Assembly (NCBI GenBank): GCA_963774555.1 | Contig: CAVZFL010000001.1 | Location: forward strand, 310,001 to 374,000 | Reading direction: 5' to 3' | DNA from: VRUE01 sp963774555 | GTDB taxonomy: Bacteria > Actinomycetota > Thermoleophilia > Solirubrobacterales > 70-9 | Length of the DNA: 64,000 nt | Shown here: in pieces, positions 15,748-24,326 of the stretch | Layout: each line of letters opens with the position of its first letter | How positions within the stretch are numbered: the stretch's first letter is position 1 | Translations under genes and position numbers: made by a program | Notes under the pieces: model-generated | What the model saw: the letters and a program-made list of their open reading frames with translations, nothing else | The model's database searches: none | What the model was told of the DNA's origin: nothing

Positions 15748-17706
15748 GTGAGTAGCGATGTGCCCACCTACGGGCACCGGCAGGGTGACGTTCTGTGTCT
15801 TTCCGGCGGGGGGTTCCGGGCGGCGCTGTTCCACCTGGGTGCCCTCACCCGGCTCAATGAGCTCGGGCTCCTGGCCGAGACCGAGACCGTGGTCGCGGTG
15901 GCCGGCGGCAGCATCCTCGCGGCGCTGCTGGCGGCGCGGATTCCCTGGCCGCTGCAGGGCGCCTTTCGCGACTGGCCCGAGGCGGTGGCCGCCCCGATGC
16001 GGCAGGCCGCCGCCCGCAACGTTCGTGCCCGCACCCGCCTGCGCAACCCGATCGCCGGGGTCGCCGGCGATGCCGCGCTGGAGGAGCGCTACGCGCGCGA
16101 ACTGCTCGAGGACACCACGCCCACCGGGGCGGCGCAGCCACGGCTCGTCTTCGGCGGGGCGGGCCTTGCCCTCGGCGAGATCTCGGGCGGCGCCGGGCAG
16201 CGGTCGGGGGGAGTGCGCTGGGAGATCGACGGTGCGGCGGCTCCCGGCTACGACGCGATGCTGGTCGCCGAGCTGATCGCCACGGTGCGCACCGACCTGG
16301 ACGCCTTCGGCGAGGCCGAGCAGGCGGTGCTCGAGAACCACGGCTACCTGCTTGCCGACGCGGCTGTGCGGGCAGCGCGGCCCGACGGTCTGTCCGCCCT
16401 TGAGCCACTGCCGCCGGAGCCACCCCACCCGCGCTGGATGAACGAGCTGCGGGTGCGCGAGGCACTGGCTGCCAGCTCGAGGCGAACGCGCCTGGGGCGG
16501 CTGCGGCCGCGCCGGGCCGCCCGCCGGCCGCATGGTGCGGGACCGGCGCCGGCCGGGGCTGAGACGTTGCTCGAGCGCCACCGGCCGCTGATCCAGTACG
16601 ACTCGCTGGAGAGCTTCCGGGCGGACTCGGCCGCCTCGATCGCCTGCCTGGCGATGGGCTGGCGCTGCAACCGCCTGCACCGTGCCGACGGCACCGTGAT
16701 CGCCTCGGCCCAACCGTCACCGCAGGGGGGCGAGGCGCTGCTCGATCTCGACTTCCTCGGCGCCTCGACCTATGCGGACGGGACCCCCGTCCGCGAGGAC
16801 GACTACCTCGACGAGTCGGGCGGCGCCCACGCCGACGACGCCCTGGCGATGCGCCGCCGACAGGACTACGCCGACGTCGTCTACGGCCGTGCCTGCCGCG
16901 ACGCCGAGGGCAGGACCTGGCTGCAGTACTGGCTCTTCTACTACTACAACGACAAGGGCTTCCTCAAAGTCGGCCAACACGAGGGCGACTGGGAGATGGT
17001 GCAGCTGCTGATCGACGAGAACGGGGCCCCCGAGGCGGCCACCTACGCGCAGCACTCCTCCGGCGCGCGAGCCGGATGGGAGGAGCTCGAGCGCCGGGTC
17101 AGCGGGTTGGCGCCAGTCGTCTACTGCGCCCGCGGCTCGCACGCCTCGCTGCTGCGCGCCGGCACGCAGCCGGCGCCGGTCGTCCCCGACCACAACGACG
17201 GCCTCGGCGCCGCGGTGCGGCCGCGGCTCGTCGCGATCGACGAGGACGCCCCCGGCTGGGCCGCGTGGCCGGGGCGCTGGGGGTCGACCCGGCGGCGCGA
17301 GGCGTTCGAGGGCGACAGCCCGCGCGGCCCGATGCAGCAGCCGCAGTGGTGGGACCCGGCCGGCTTTCACCGCGAGGCGCGGCCGGACCACGAGGCGCCC
17401 GGCTGGCAACTCGGGGCCGTGACCGCTCCGGCGCTGCAGGCGCACCGCGAGGACGGCTGCGCGATCGTCACCTACCGCTTCGCCCGCGAGGCGCCGGCCG
17501 GGAGCCGGCCGCAGCGGATCGTCGCCGCTCCCTACGGCGCCGCTGCCGGGGAGCCGCCGCGGACCCAGACCTTCACGATCGAGGGCGGCGAGGGCTCGAT
17601 CGCCCTGCAGCTCCCCCGCCACGGCAGCTACGAGGGGGTGCGGCTCAGCGTCGCCTCCGAGCTGGGCGCGCCCGGAGAGACCCTGGCGGCGCGTTTCGTC
17701 GATTAG
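15748..17706 (+). CDS. Fusion of a reduced patatin-like domain to a VPS62-like domain
   Basis: 652 aa, GTG start set by the promoter. Residues 14-60 match the patatin phospholipase core: LCLSGGGFRAALFHLGAL (oxyanion loop) and VAVAGGSILAALLA, with the nucleophile candidate S55. Residues 175-210 match the usual end of the patatin domain (VRTDLDAF ... NHGYLLADAAVRAA). The intervening stretch is short and I find no DGG/DGA segment of the usual kind, so the catalytic Asp may be missing; IDGAAAPGYD at 160-169 is the only alternative. Residues about 280-500 resemble VPS62-like proteins (WLQYWLFYYYND, GQHEGDWEMVQL, ARGSHAS). A lipid or membrane role is inference. Confidence 0.7.
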   Translation: MSSDVPTYGHRQGDVLCLSGGGFRAALFHLGALTRLNELGLLAETETVVAVAGGSILAALLAARIPWPLQGAFRDWPEAVAAPMRQAAARNVRARTRLRNPIAGVAGDAALEERYARELLEDTTPTGAAQPRLVFGGAGLALGEISGGAGQRSGGVRWEIDGAAAPGYDAMLVAELIATVRTDLDAFGEAEQAVLENHGYLLADAAVRAARPDGLSALEPLPPEPPHPRWMNELRVREALAASSRRTRLGRLRPRRAARRPHGAGPAPAGAETLLERHRPLIQYDSLESFRADSAASIACLAMGWRCNRLHRADGTVIASAQPSPQGGEALLDLDFLGASTYADGTPVREDDYLDESGGAHADDALAMRRRQDYADVVYGRACRDAEGRTWLQYWLFYYYNDKGFLKVGQHEGDWEMVQLLIDENGAPEAATYAQHSSGARAGWEELERRVSGLAPVVYCARGSHASLLRAGTQPAPVVPDHNDGLGAAVRPRLVAIDEDAPGWAAWPGRWGSTRRREAFEGDSPRGPMQQPQWWDPAGFHREARPDHEAPGWQLGAVTAPALQAHREDGCAIVTYRFAREAPAGSRPQRIVAAPYGAAAGEPPRTQTFTIEGGEGSIALQLPRHGSYEGVRLSVASELGAPGETLAARFVD

Positions 17707-18116
17707 GAGGTGGGAGCGGGCGGGCTAGTCGCGGCGACCTTCCGGGTCCCGGCGCGACGCCCAGCTCCCGGGTGGTGGCGTCCCGGCACGCGCGGCGTCG
17801 AGGGCAGGTGCGCGACGCCACAACGAAAGGTAGGCAGCGGCCCGGACACCGACGCTGACTTCGCCTCTCCAGTGTGAGGGCACAAAAAATACGACTGGCG
17901 GTGACGCTCGGTTGCCTGCCACGCACGTAGCCTTCATGCGTCGAAGCTCGTCGCGCCACCTTCGAGACGCCGTCCGGTGGGCTTCCGCGGACCCCGTCTC
18001 TCCCAGTCGCAGGACGAACTTAGCGCGCGCCTCCGGGCGGCGCTAGGGGGGCGACGAATACGTTCCCGCAAACTCCGGGGAAATACGCGCGTCCAAGTGC
18101 AGCTACCCTGCCCTGC
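17707..18116. other. 410-bp intergenic region upstream of metF with a strong hairpin
   Basis: No convincing gene. At 17964-18000 an inverted repeat pairs GAGACG with CGTCTC and, inside a CC/CC internal loop, GTCCG with CGGAC around an 11-nt loop. An A-rich spot (17881-17890) stands out from the GC-rich background. The hairpin lies about 115 nt before metF, but the likely metF promoter (TACCCT at 18104-18109) is downstream of it, so it would not be in that transcript. It may end the upstream transcript or belong to an unrecognised RNA. I could not match a known riboswitch. Confidence 0.4.
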
Positions 18117-19037
18117 GTGCGAATAGACCAGATCATCGCCGCCAAAGCGCCGACCTTCTCGGTCGAGCTCTTCCCGCCGAAGACCGCCGAGGCGACCGAG
18201 GCGCTGTTCGCGACGGCGCGCTCGCTGCGAGAGCTGGAGCCCGACTTCGTATCGGTCACCTACGGGGCAGGTGGCTCCACCCGCGAGGGCACGGTGGAGA
18301 TAACGCGGGGGCTGAAGGACGAGCTCGGCTTCGAGACGATGGCGCACCTGAGCTGCGTCGGCGAGACCCGGGAGGGCCTGGCGAGCACCCTGGACCGAAT
18401 CGAGGCCGCCGGGATCGAGAACGTCTTCGCCCTGCGCGGTGACCCGCCGCGCGGGCAGCAGGACTTCGTTCAGCCCGAGGGAGGGCTGGGCAGCGCGGCG
18501 GAGCTGGCCGCCTTCATCGGCTCGCGCTGGAGCTTCAGCGTCGGCGGCGCCTGCTTTCCGGAGGTCCATCCGGAGGCGCCCAACCTCGAGACCGACCTCG
18601 CCTACCTCAAGACCAAGGTCGAAGCCGGCGCCTCTTTCCTGATCACCCAGCTCTTCTTCGACAACCAGGTCTACTTCGACTTCGTCGCCGCGGCGCGGGC
18701 GGCCGGGGTCGAGGTGCCGATCCTCGCCGGTGTGATCCCGGTGGCGAGCTTCGCCCAGACGAAGCGGATCTGCGAGCTGTGCGACGCCTCGATTCCGCCG
18801 CGGCTGGAGCGGGCGTTTGCGGCCGCTGGGGGCGATGAGCGGGCCGAGTTCGAGCTGGGCGTCGCCTACGCCGCCCAGCAGTGCTCGGAGCTGCTAATCG
18901 CCGGCGTACCCGGCATCCATTTCTACGCTCTCAACCGGGCGCCGGCGACGCGCGCGGTGTTGGGGGCGCTGCGGGCGTCGCGGCCCTGGGAGCGTCGGCG
19001 CGACGGGGCGGACGACTTGGCAACTCTCTCTGAGTAA
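18117..19037 (+). CDS. metF: 5,10-methylenetetrahydrofolate reductase
   Basis: 306 aa, the normal length for bacterial MetF. It reduces methylene-THF to 5-methyl-THF for methionine synthesis, using FAD, in the cytosol. Motifs: SVELFPPKT near the N-terminus (catalytic Glu in the FEFFPP-like segment), DFVSVTYGAGGSTREG, NVFALRGDPPRGQ, and ITQLFFDN for folate and FAD contacts. The GTG at 18117 is 7 nt downstream of TACCCT, with no ribosome-binding site, so leaderless translation is likely. The DUF3105 gene follows after 15 bp and may be cotranscribed. Confidence 0.93.
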   Translation: MRIDQIIAAKAPTFSVELFPPKTAEATEALFATARSLRELEPDFVSVTYGAGGSTREGTVEITRGLKDELGFETMAHLSCVGETREGLASTLDRIEAAGIENVFALRGDPPRGQQDFVQPEGGLGSAAELAAFIGSRWSFSVGGACFPEVHPEAPNLETDLAYLKTKVEAGASFLITQLFFDNQVYFDFVAAARAAGVEVPILAGVIPVASFAQTKRICELCDASIPPRLERAFAAAGGDERAEFELGVAYAAQQCSELLIAGVPGIHFYALNRAPATRAVLGALRASRPWERRRDGADDLATLSE

Positions 19038-19052
19038 AATGGCGCGGGGCTG

Positions 19053-19838
19053 ATGGCAAATCGCAGGGAGGAAGAGAGGGAGCGTCTCCGCCAAGCGCGG
19101 GAGGAACGCGAGAAGAAACAGGCCGGCTCGGAGCGGCGGCGGCTGATGGCGGGCTACGGGGTGGCCGGCGTGGTTGGCCTGGCGGTGCTGATCGGGATCG
19201 TCCTGGTGATCATCTCGGCCGCCAACAAGAACGACAGCGGCGAAGCACACATCGACCAGGCGACGGGCTCGACCAACGGCGTGCAGCCGGACAAACGGGC
19301 CGGCAGCAAGCCGGAACCGGTCAAGGTCTCCAACCTGAAGAAGGCGGCGAAGCTGGCCGACTGCGACCTGCGCCTCAAACTCAAGGACGAGGGCCACACC
19401 CACATCCCGGTTGGGTCGCCGCCTCCCGAATACGGCACCAACCCGCCGACGTCGGGCAACCACGTCGAATCGCCCTACCAGCAGGCCGACGGCGCCTACA
19501 GCGAAATGCCGCCGGAAATCTCCTACGTCCACACGCTCGAGCACGGTCGCCTGGAGATCCAGTACGCGCCCAAGCTCTCTGAAAGCGCCCAGCTCGAACT
19601 GCTCGGCATCTACGAGACGATGTGGGGCGGTACGGCAATCTTCCCGAACGAAAACATGCCCTACGAAGTCGCGGCGACGACCTGGACCAACCTGCTTGGC
19701 TGCAACGAATACAAGGGCGCGATCACGCTCGACGCGATCCGCGACTTCGGCAAGGCGACCTGGGGCAAGTACGGCGGCGAGCCGGTGAACACGTTCGACC
19801 CGACCGCGCCGACGCCGGTCGAACCGATCGTCAACTAG
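19053..19838 (+). CDS. DUF3105 single-pass membrane protein
   Basis: 261 aa. Residues 1-30 are highly charged (RREEERERLRQAREER), 33-56 form one transmembrane helix, and the rest is an extracytoplasmic domain matching DUF3105: YGTNPPTSGNHV and YVHTLEHGRLEIQYAP with conserved His residues that could bind metal. The function of DUF3105 is not established. The 3' end overlaps the convergent acetyltransferase gene by 8 bp. Confidence 0.8.
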   Translation: MANRREEERERLRQAREEREKKQAGSERRRLMAGYGVAGVVGLAVLIGIVLVIISAANKNDSGEAHIDQATGSTNGVQPDKRAGSKPEPVKVSNLKKAAKLADCDLRLKLKDEGHTHIPVGSPPPEYGTNPPTSGNHVESPYQQADGAYSEMPPEISYVHTLEHGRLEIQYAPKLSESAQLELLGIYETMWGGTAIFPNENMPYEVAATTWTNLLGCNEYKGAITLDAIRDFGKATWGKYGGEPVNTFDPTAPTPVEPIVN

Positions 19839-20811
19839 CCGGCGCCCGGTAGGCCGGGAAGTAGTCACCGGCTTCGATGCCGGCCGAGAGGCGCGCGTAG
19901 GCGCGCGGATCGCAGACGAGCTCCGAGGTGCACCAGGGCAGCTCGCGGTTGGCGAAGCCGCGCTTGAACTCCTCGAGGTGGTCGCCGCGGGAGATGCCGC
20001 CGCCGAGGTTGAGCGGCAGGCCCAGCTCGGCCGAGAGGTCGACGAGCGCGGTGACGACGTTCTTCATCGGCGAGTCGCGCAGGTGTGAGTCGGCGCTGCC
20101 GCTGAGGTAGTAGTGCAGGTAGCCGTCGGAGGAGGCCCCGATCGAGGCGGCGGAAACGTCGCCGTCGGGGGCGAGAGCCAGGGCAAGCCAGGTCCGATTC
20201 GATTCGAGGATGCGGTCGAAGTAGGCGGCGCCGAAGAAATAGCGCTCCGCAGCGCCCGTGCGCCGCATCGTCTGCTCGTAGGCGGCGAGGAAGCCGGCGC
20301 GGTCGGTCGCGGTCGTCCCCGGCCCGGGGACGAGGCGCAGCTCGTAGCCAGCGCGCAGGTTCTTGTTGACCTGGTTGCGATCGCTGCCACGGCTCTTGCG
20401 CGGCAGCTCCGGATCGGCGATCTGGACCACGTTGCGCTCGCAGGCGCCAGCGAGCGGTGGCTCGGCTAGCGTGTGGCGGATAAACGCGGCGACCAACCCC
20501 GTCGCGGAGAAATCGATCGAGCTCGGGTCAAGCGCATCCGACATTGACCCCCCCAGAGTGTGGTCAATGTCGGATGCGCCGGCAATAACGAGACCGGGGT
20601 AGCCGTAGGGGGAGGTCGTGTCGCACTCGGGGCCGTCTCCGATCTCGCGCACGATCAGCGGCGCCAGCAGCTTCATCCCGTCAGCTTCGATCCGCAGGGT
20701 GTGGGTGGCTCCTTCGGCGTCGAGGAAGGGGCGGGATCGGAAGAAGTCCTCGCCCGCGGCGGCTTCGCCGCGGTCTGCGATCAGCTCCGCCTCGGCGGTC
20801 ATCCCGCTCAC
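19831..20811 (-). CDS. GNAT/FemAB-like acyltransferase with an in-frame palindromic insertion
   Basis: 326 aa. The second half resembles the FemAB/Acetyltransf_6 fold (RNQVNKNLRAGYELRLV, AGFLAAYEQTMRRTGA, YFFGAAYFDRI, LHYYLSGSADSHLRDSPMKNVV, LNLGGGISRGDHLEEFKRGF), which transfers acyl or aminoacyl groups to sugars or peptidoglycan precursors. Its place next to the polysaccharide locus suggests sugar N-acylation. The GTG start overlaps the upstream GNAT stop (GTGA). A 48-bp perfect inverted repeat at 20532-20579 lies inside the frame, adding residues about 78-93 (ASDIDHTLGGSMSDA) without breaking it. Confidence 0.75.
   Translation of the reverse strand: MSGMTAEAELIADRGEAAAGEDFFRSRPFLDAEGATHTLRIEADGMKLLAPLIVREIGDGPECDTTSPYGYPGLVIAGASDIDHTLGGSMSDALDPSSIDFSATGLVAAFIRHTLAEPPLAGACERNVVQIADPELPRKSRGSDRNQVNKNLRAGYELRLVPGPGTTATDRAGFLAAYEQTMRRTGAAERYFFGAAYFDRILESNRTWLALALAPDGDVSAASIGASSDGYLHYYLSGSADSHLRDSPMKNVVTALVDLSAELGLPLNLGGGISRGDHLEEFKRGFANRELPWCTSELVCDPRAYARLSAGIEAGDYFPAYRAPAS
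20532..20579. repeat. 48-bp perfect inverted repeat inside a coding sequence
   Basis: Arms GCGCATCCGACATTGACC (20532-20549) and its exact reverse complement (20562-20579) flank a 12-nt loop. An 18-bp perfect stem within a gene is unexpected by chance. The element length (48 bp, 16 codons) keeps the frame, as in palindromic elements that insert into proteins. Confidence 0.75.
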
Positions 20812-21362
20812 GTCAGCAGATCGGCTGCGGCGGCGCGGAACTCGTCGGGGAGCACTCCCCAGACCTCGCAGTCGTCGGGCGGAGCGTCCTCCCTGCGCAG
20901 GTGGGCGCGCATCGTCCCCTCGTGCTTCCAGCCGAGGCCGGCGACGGTCTTCTTCGCCACCTCGTTGCGGGCCGGGATGCGGCCGTAGACGCGGTGGGCG
21001 CCGAACTCGTCGAAGGCCTTGGCGAGGGTCAGGGCCTCGGCGCGACGGCCGACTCCCTTGCCGCGCACGTCATCGCCAATCAGCGCCCCCAGCTCCGGCG
21101 CGGTCTGTCGAAAGAGCCCGTAGAGCGCGGTGAAGCCCACCGGCTCGTCGTATCCCTCGACCACGATCGCGTACTTGCGGTCCTCGCCCGAGTCGTCCAT
21201 CGCCCGCATCACCCAGGCTTCGGCTTCCTCCAACGAGAACCCCTCCCGCTGCTCCATCAGCGATGCGGTCGCCGCCGGGTTGTTGAACCAGCGATACACA
21301 GCCGCGGCGTCGCCGCGCTCGAAGCGTCGCAGGGAGACTGCGGGTCGGTCACTCACCGTCAC
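20808..21362 (-). CDS. GNAT-family N-acetyltransferase (RimJ/RimL-like)
   Basis: 184 aa. N-terminal VSLRRFERGDAAAVYRWFNNP is the typical RimJ/RimL start. Acetyl-CoA binding is indicated by IGDDVRGKGVGRRAEALTLAKAFDEFG, and NEVAKKTVAGLGWKHEGTMR is the conserved C-terminal part. The substrate could be a protein N-terminus or a nucleotide-linked amino sugar; the position beside the polysaccharide locus favours the latter, weakly. It is translationally coupled to the downstream acyltransferase. Confidence 0.85.
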   Translation of the reverse strand: MTVSDRPAVSLRRFERGDAAAVYRWFNNPAATASLMEQREGFSLEEAEAWVMRAMDDSGEDRKYAIVVEGYDEPVGFTALYGLFRQTAPELGALIGDDVRGKGVGRRAEALTLAKAFDEFGAHRVYGRIPARNEVAKKTVAGLGWKHEGTMRAHLRREDAPPDDCEVWGVLPDEFRAAAADLLT

Positions 21363-21398
21363 TCACCGCGGAAACCCTACGTCGTCCGCCCCCAACGA

Positions 21399-21504
21399 GG
21401 TGCAACGCTTTAGCCCCCTGGCAGGAGGACAGCGCGTTTCACCTTCCTGGCGGAAACGAGGTGTAACGCATTGACCCCCTAGCAGGGGGATAAAACGTTG
21501 CACC
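21399..21504. repeat. Dispersed palindromic repeat, two tandem copies (B1 and B2)
   Basis: B1 (about 21399-21444) and B2 (21460-21504) both begin GGTG(C/T)AACGC, pass through CCCCCT and AGG-rich stems, and end with a near reverse complement; B2 ends GGATAAAACGTTGCACC. They match copies A (10233-10273) and C (56958-56998). The 145-bp gap also contains the start region of the GNAT gene. The sugar-transferase gene ends 4 bp from B2, so the pair probably terminates the polysaccharide transcript. Confidence 0.7.
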
Positions 21505-21507
21505 CCG

Positions 21508-22071
21508 TCAGTCGGGGGCGAGGCCGTGGCCGGTGATCAGGAGCCACAGGGTCTTGGCGAGGATGCGTGCGTCGAGGAGGGCGCTGCGGTGGCCCACGTA
21601 GTAGAGGTCGAGCTCGATTCGCTCGTCCCAGGGGATGCCGGCGCGGCCCTGGACCTGGGCCCAGCCGGTGATCCCGGGGCGGACCTCGTGGCGGCGGTGC
21701 TGGCGCCGGGTGTAGTCCTTGACCTGGGCGGGGATAGTGGGGCGGGGGCCGACGATCGCCATCTCGCCGCGCAGGACGTTGAGCAGGTTGGGAATCTCAT
21801 CGAGCGAGGTGCGGCGCAGGATGCGGCCGGCCCGGGTTACGCGCGGGTCGTCGCGGGTGACGACGGTGCCGACGCCGACCGGGTCGGAGCCCTCAACCAT
21901 CGTCCGCAGCTTCAGCATCTCGAACTCTGTCCCGTTCAACCCAACCCGCCGCTGCCGGTAGAAAACCGGGCCGCGGCTGCCGAGCCTGATCGCGATCGCG
22001 GCGATCAGCAGCAGCGGCGAGAGGAGGATCAGCGCGAGGGTGGCGATGAGGATGTCGGCGACCCGCGGCAT
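21508..22071 (-). CDS. Undecaprenyl-phosphate sugar transferase (small bacterial sugar transferase)
   Basis: 187 aa, a typical monotopic phosphoglycosyl transferase. It has an N-terminal membrane helix (LIATLALILLSPLLLIAAIAIRLG), then GPVFYRQRRVGLNG, FEMLKLRTM, the catalytic-domain motif RRTSLDEIPNLLNVLRGEMAIVGPRP and the C-terminal VRPGITGWAQVQGR. It would transfer a sugar 1-phosphate from UDP-sugar to undecaprenyl phosphate, starting the repeat unit at the cytoplasmic face. It follows the glycosyltransferase gene without a gap. Confidence 0.92.
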   Translation of the reverse strand: MPRVADILIATLALILLSPLLLIAAIAIRLGSRGPVFYRQRRVGLNGTEFEMLKLRTMVEGSDPVGVGTVVTRDDPRVTRAGRILRRTSLDEIPNLLNVLRGEMAIVGPRPTIPAQVKDYTRRQHRRHEVRPGITGWAQVQGRAGIPWDERIELDLYYVGHRSALLDARILAKTLWLLITGHGLAPD

Positions 22072-23193
22072 CTACCTCGTGCCCGGCGCCTTCTCCCACG
22101 TCGCCGGCGGACCTTTGCGGAAGCGGTCCCAGAGGCCGGCGGCGATCGAGAGCGTGGTCAGGGCGTAGTAGCGGGCGACGCGGAAGGGCGCCAGGTTGAA
22201 CTGGCCGCCGAGGATCGCCGCGGCGATCAGGGCGAGCTGGACCGCGTAGGTGACTACGTAGACCCAGCCCTGGTCGAGCAGGAGCAGGTTGGTGAGAAAG
22301 GCAAGCAGGTGGAGGAACGGAGTGACGTAGCGCAGCAACCGGTGCGAGAACAGCTCTAGGGCGTAGAGCGGCGTGTAGCCGCGCGGCGAGATCATGCCCT
22401 CGCCGACGACGATGTCCCAGAGGCCGACCATCATCCGTCGCTTGCGAGCCAGCTCCCCCTCCAGCGTCGGCACCATCTTCTCCTCGGCCCTCGCCGCGGG
22501 AACGTAGAGCGAGCGCAGCCCGCGCTTGGCGAGGGCGAAGGGGAAGGAGAGGTCGTGGCTGGCAGAGGGGCCGAGCGGCAGGTAGGCCTCGGCCCGAACC
22601 GCGTAGATCGCCCCGTTGCCGGCGGTGATTCCGGCCAGGCCCGACTCCAGCTCGCGCAGCGCCATCTCGTAGCGCCAGTAGGCGCCCTCGAGGTTGTCGC
22701 CACCCGGGTCGACGAAGCGGACCTGGCCGCAGGCGTAGCCGACGGTCGGGTCGGCGAGGGGCTCGACCAGGCGGCGCAGGGCATCGGGGGCCCAGACGCT
22801 GTTGGCGTCGGAGAAGGCGAGGATCTCTCCCGAGGCGGCCTCGGCGGCGGCGTTCTGGGCGGCGAGCTTGCCGCCCCGGGGCAGCTCGAGGACGAGGTCC
22901 GCCCCCGCCGCCCTGGCGCGCCCGGCGGTCGCGTCGTAGGAGCCGTCAGAGGCGACGATCAGCTCCAGGCGCTCGCGCGGATAGTCGAGCGCGAGCGCAT
23001 TGGCGACCTTGGCCTCGATCACCTCCTCCTCGTCGTATGCGGCGACGATCAGCGAGACGCGCGGCAGCTCGCCGTGCGTCTCGGGCGGCTTGGGGCGGCC
23101 GCGAACGTCGGCGATCAAGCGCAGCAGCAACGGATAGCCGAGGTGCGTGTAGACGATCAGCCCCGCAGAAAGCCAGAAGAGGAAGGCGAGCAT
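22072..23193 (-). CDS. Membrane-bound family 2 glycosyltransferase
   Basis: 373 aa with the ATG at 23193 (MLAFLFWLSAGLIVYTHLGYP). An N-terminal membrane helix precedes the GT-A domain: VSLIVAAYDEEEVIEAKV, IVASDGSYDAT (UDP-sugar binding), ILAFSDANSVW (DxD-like DAN), and RKRRMMVGLWDIV, the Q/RxxRW-like motif. Two or three C-terminal helices (about 290-360) anchor it. It is probably a processive or chain-extending enzyme for a surface polysaccharide. The stop abuts the sugar-transferase start. Confidence 0.88.
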   Translation of the reverse strand: MLAFLFWLSAGLIVYTHLGYPLLLRLIADVRGRPKPPETHGELPRVSLIVAAYDEEEVIEAKVANALALDYPRERLELIVASDGSYDATAGRARAAGADLVLELPRGGKLAAQNAAAEAASGEILAFSDANSVWAPDALRRLVEPLADPTVGYACGQVRFVDPGGDNLEGAYWRYEMALRELESGLAGITAGNGAIYAVRAEAYLPLGPSASHDLSFPFALAKRGLRSLYVPAARAEEKMVPTLEGELARKRRMMVGLWDIVVGEGMISPRGYTPLYALELFSHRLLRYVTPFLHLLAFLTNLLLLDQGWVYVVTYAVQLALIAAAILGGQFNLAPFRVARYYALTTLSIAAGLWDRFRKGPPATWEKAPGTR

Positions 23194-23200
23194 CGGGCGA

Positions 23201-24315
23201 TTATCTGCTTCCGCCGAGGAGATCGTTGTAGAGGGCCAAGGTCTGGGTGGCGATCGCGTCCCAGGCATAGGGGCCGGCGGCTGCCTCGCGGGCGGCCTGG
23301 GCGAGGCGCTCGCGGGCGGGCGGGTCGGCCACCAGCTCGCTCAGCGCTTGCGCTAGTCCGGGCGGATCCTCGGGCTGCACGAGGCGGGCGGCGCCGGTCG
23401 CCGCGACCTCGGGGAAGCCGCCGACGGTGCTCAGCACGAGCGGCTTGCCGAAGGCGAGGGCCGTGTAGAGCACGCCGGAGTGCTCGGCGTCGCGGTAGGG
23501 GAGGACGACGAGGTCGGCGTGGCGGAAGATCGGCGGGATCTCGGCGTCCTCGACGAAGCGGGTGAGGAAGCGGACGCGTCCGGGCGCCTCGGCAGCGAGG
23601 CGATGGAGCGGCTCGACCTCCACGCGCGGGTTGCCGACGATCCAGAGCTCGGCACCGTCGACCTCGCGGAAGGCTTCGAGCAGGGTGTCGAGGCCCTTGT
23701 ACGGGCGCAGCAGGCCGAAGAAGAGGATCACCGGGCCCTCGGCGCCTTCGAGCTCGGGCGGCAGCGGCTTCTCCGCGGGCAGGCGGGTGAGGTAGTCGAA
23801 GGCGCCGTGGGGGATGACCCGGACCCGGGAGGGGTCGATGCCGACCTCCTCGCGCAGGCGCGCGGCACCGTGCTCGGAGTGGGCGACGACAGCGTCCATG
23901 CGCTCGTAGAGACGACGCGCGGCGGCGATCTGCCGTCGGCTCGGCCGCGGCGGAAGGATGTAGTGGGCGGTGATCGCGCGAGGGCGGTCGGGGGGAGCAG
24001 GTGTCGGTCGAGGGCCGGCGCGGTCAACCACTGGTAGTGGACGACATCGGCGTCGATCGCGCGGCGTAGGTGCAGCATGTCCGGGAGGTGCTCGGCGGCC
24101 TTGAAGGTGCGACGGCCCGGAGCGTCGAGGCCTCGCTCAGAGCTGCGGCGGTAGAAGCATTCGCGTACCCGATAGCCGTCCGGCTCGGGCACCGGTCCGT
24201 AGAGGAAGCAGCTGGTCAGCAGCTCGACCTCGGCGCCGGCGCGGGCCAGCGCCGCGGCGAGCGCGCGGTCATACGGCGGCGTGAAGGCCGAGGGGTCGAC
24301 CAGCTGTACCCGCAT
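23201..24315 (-). pseudogene. Family 4-type glycosyltransferase split by a frameshift in a G6 tract
   Basis: The N-terminal half (from the ATG at 24315: MRVQLVDPSAFTPPYDRAL ... DVVHYQWLTAPALDRHLLPP) and the C-terminal half (DRPRAITAHYILPP ... ILFFGLLRPYKGLDTLLEAF ... HSGVLYTALAFGKPLVLS) lie in different frames. Adding one base to the six-G run at 23990-23995 rejoins them as HLLPPDRPRAITAHYILPP, an exact fit to a GT-B enzyme. The C-terminal domain has the nucleotide-sugar site (EHSGVLYTALAFGKPLV). Either the copy is inactive or the run is miscalled; given other indels in this sequence, I favour a miscall. Confidence 0.8.
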
Positions 24316-24326
24316 CAGGCGCGATT

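Noticed and set aside
17645..17959. Possible gene of about 104 codons before metF
   Set aside because: Arg/Pro-rich composition, no start signal, and overlap with the 3' end of the patatin/VPS62-like gene.
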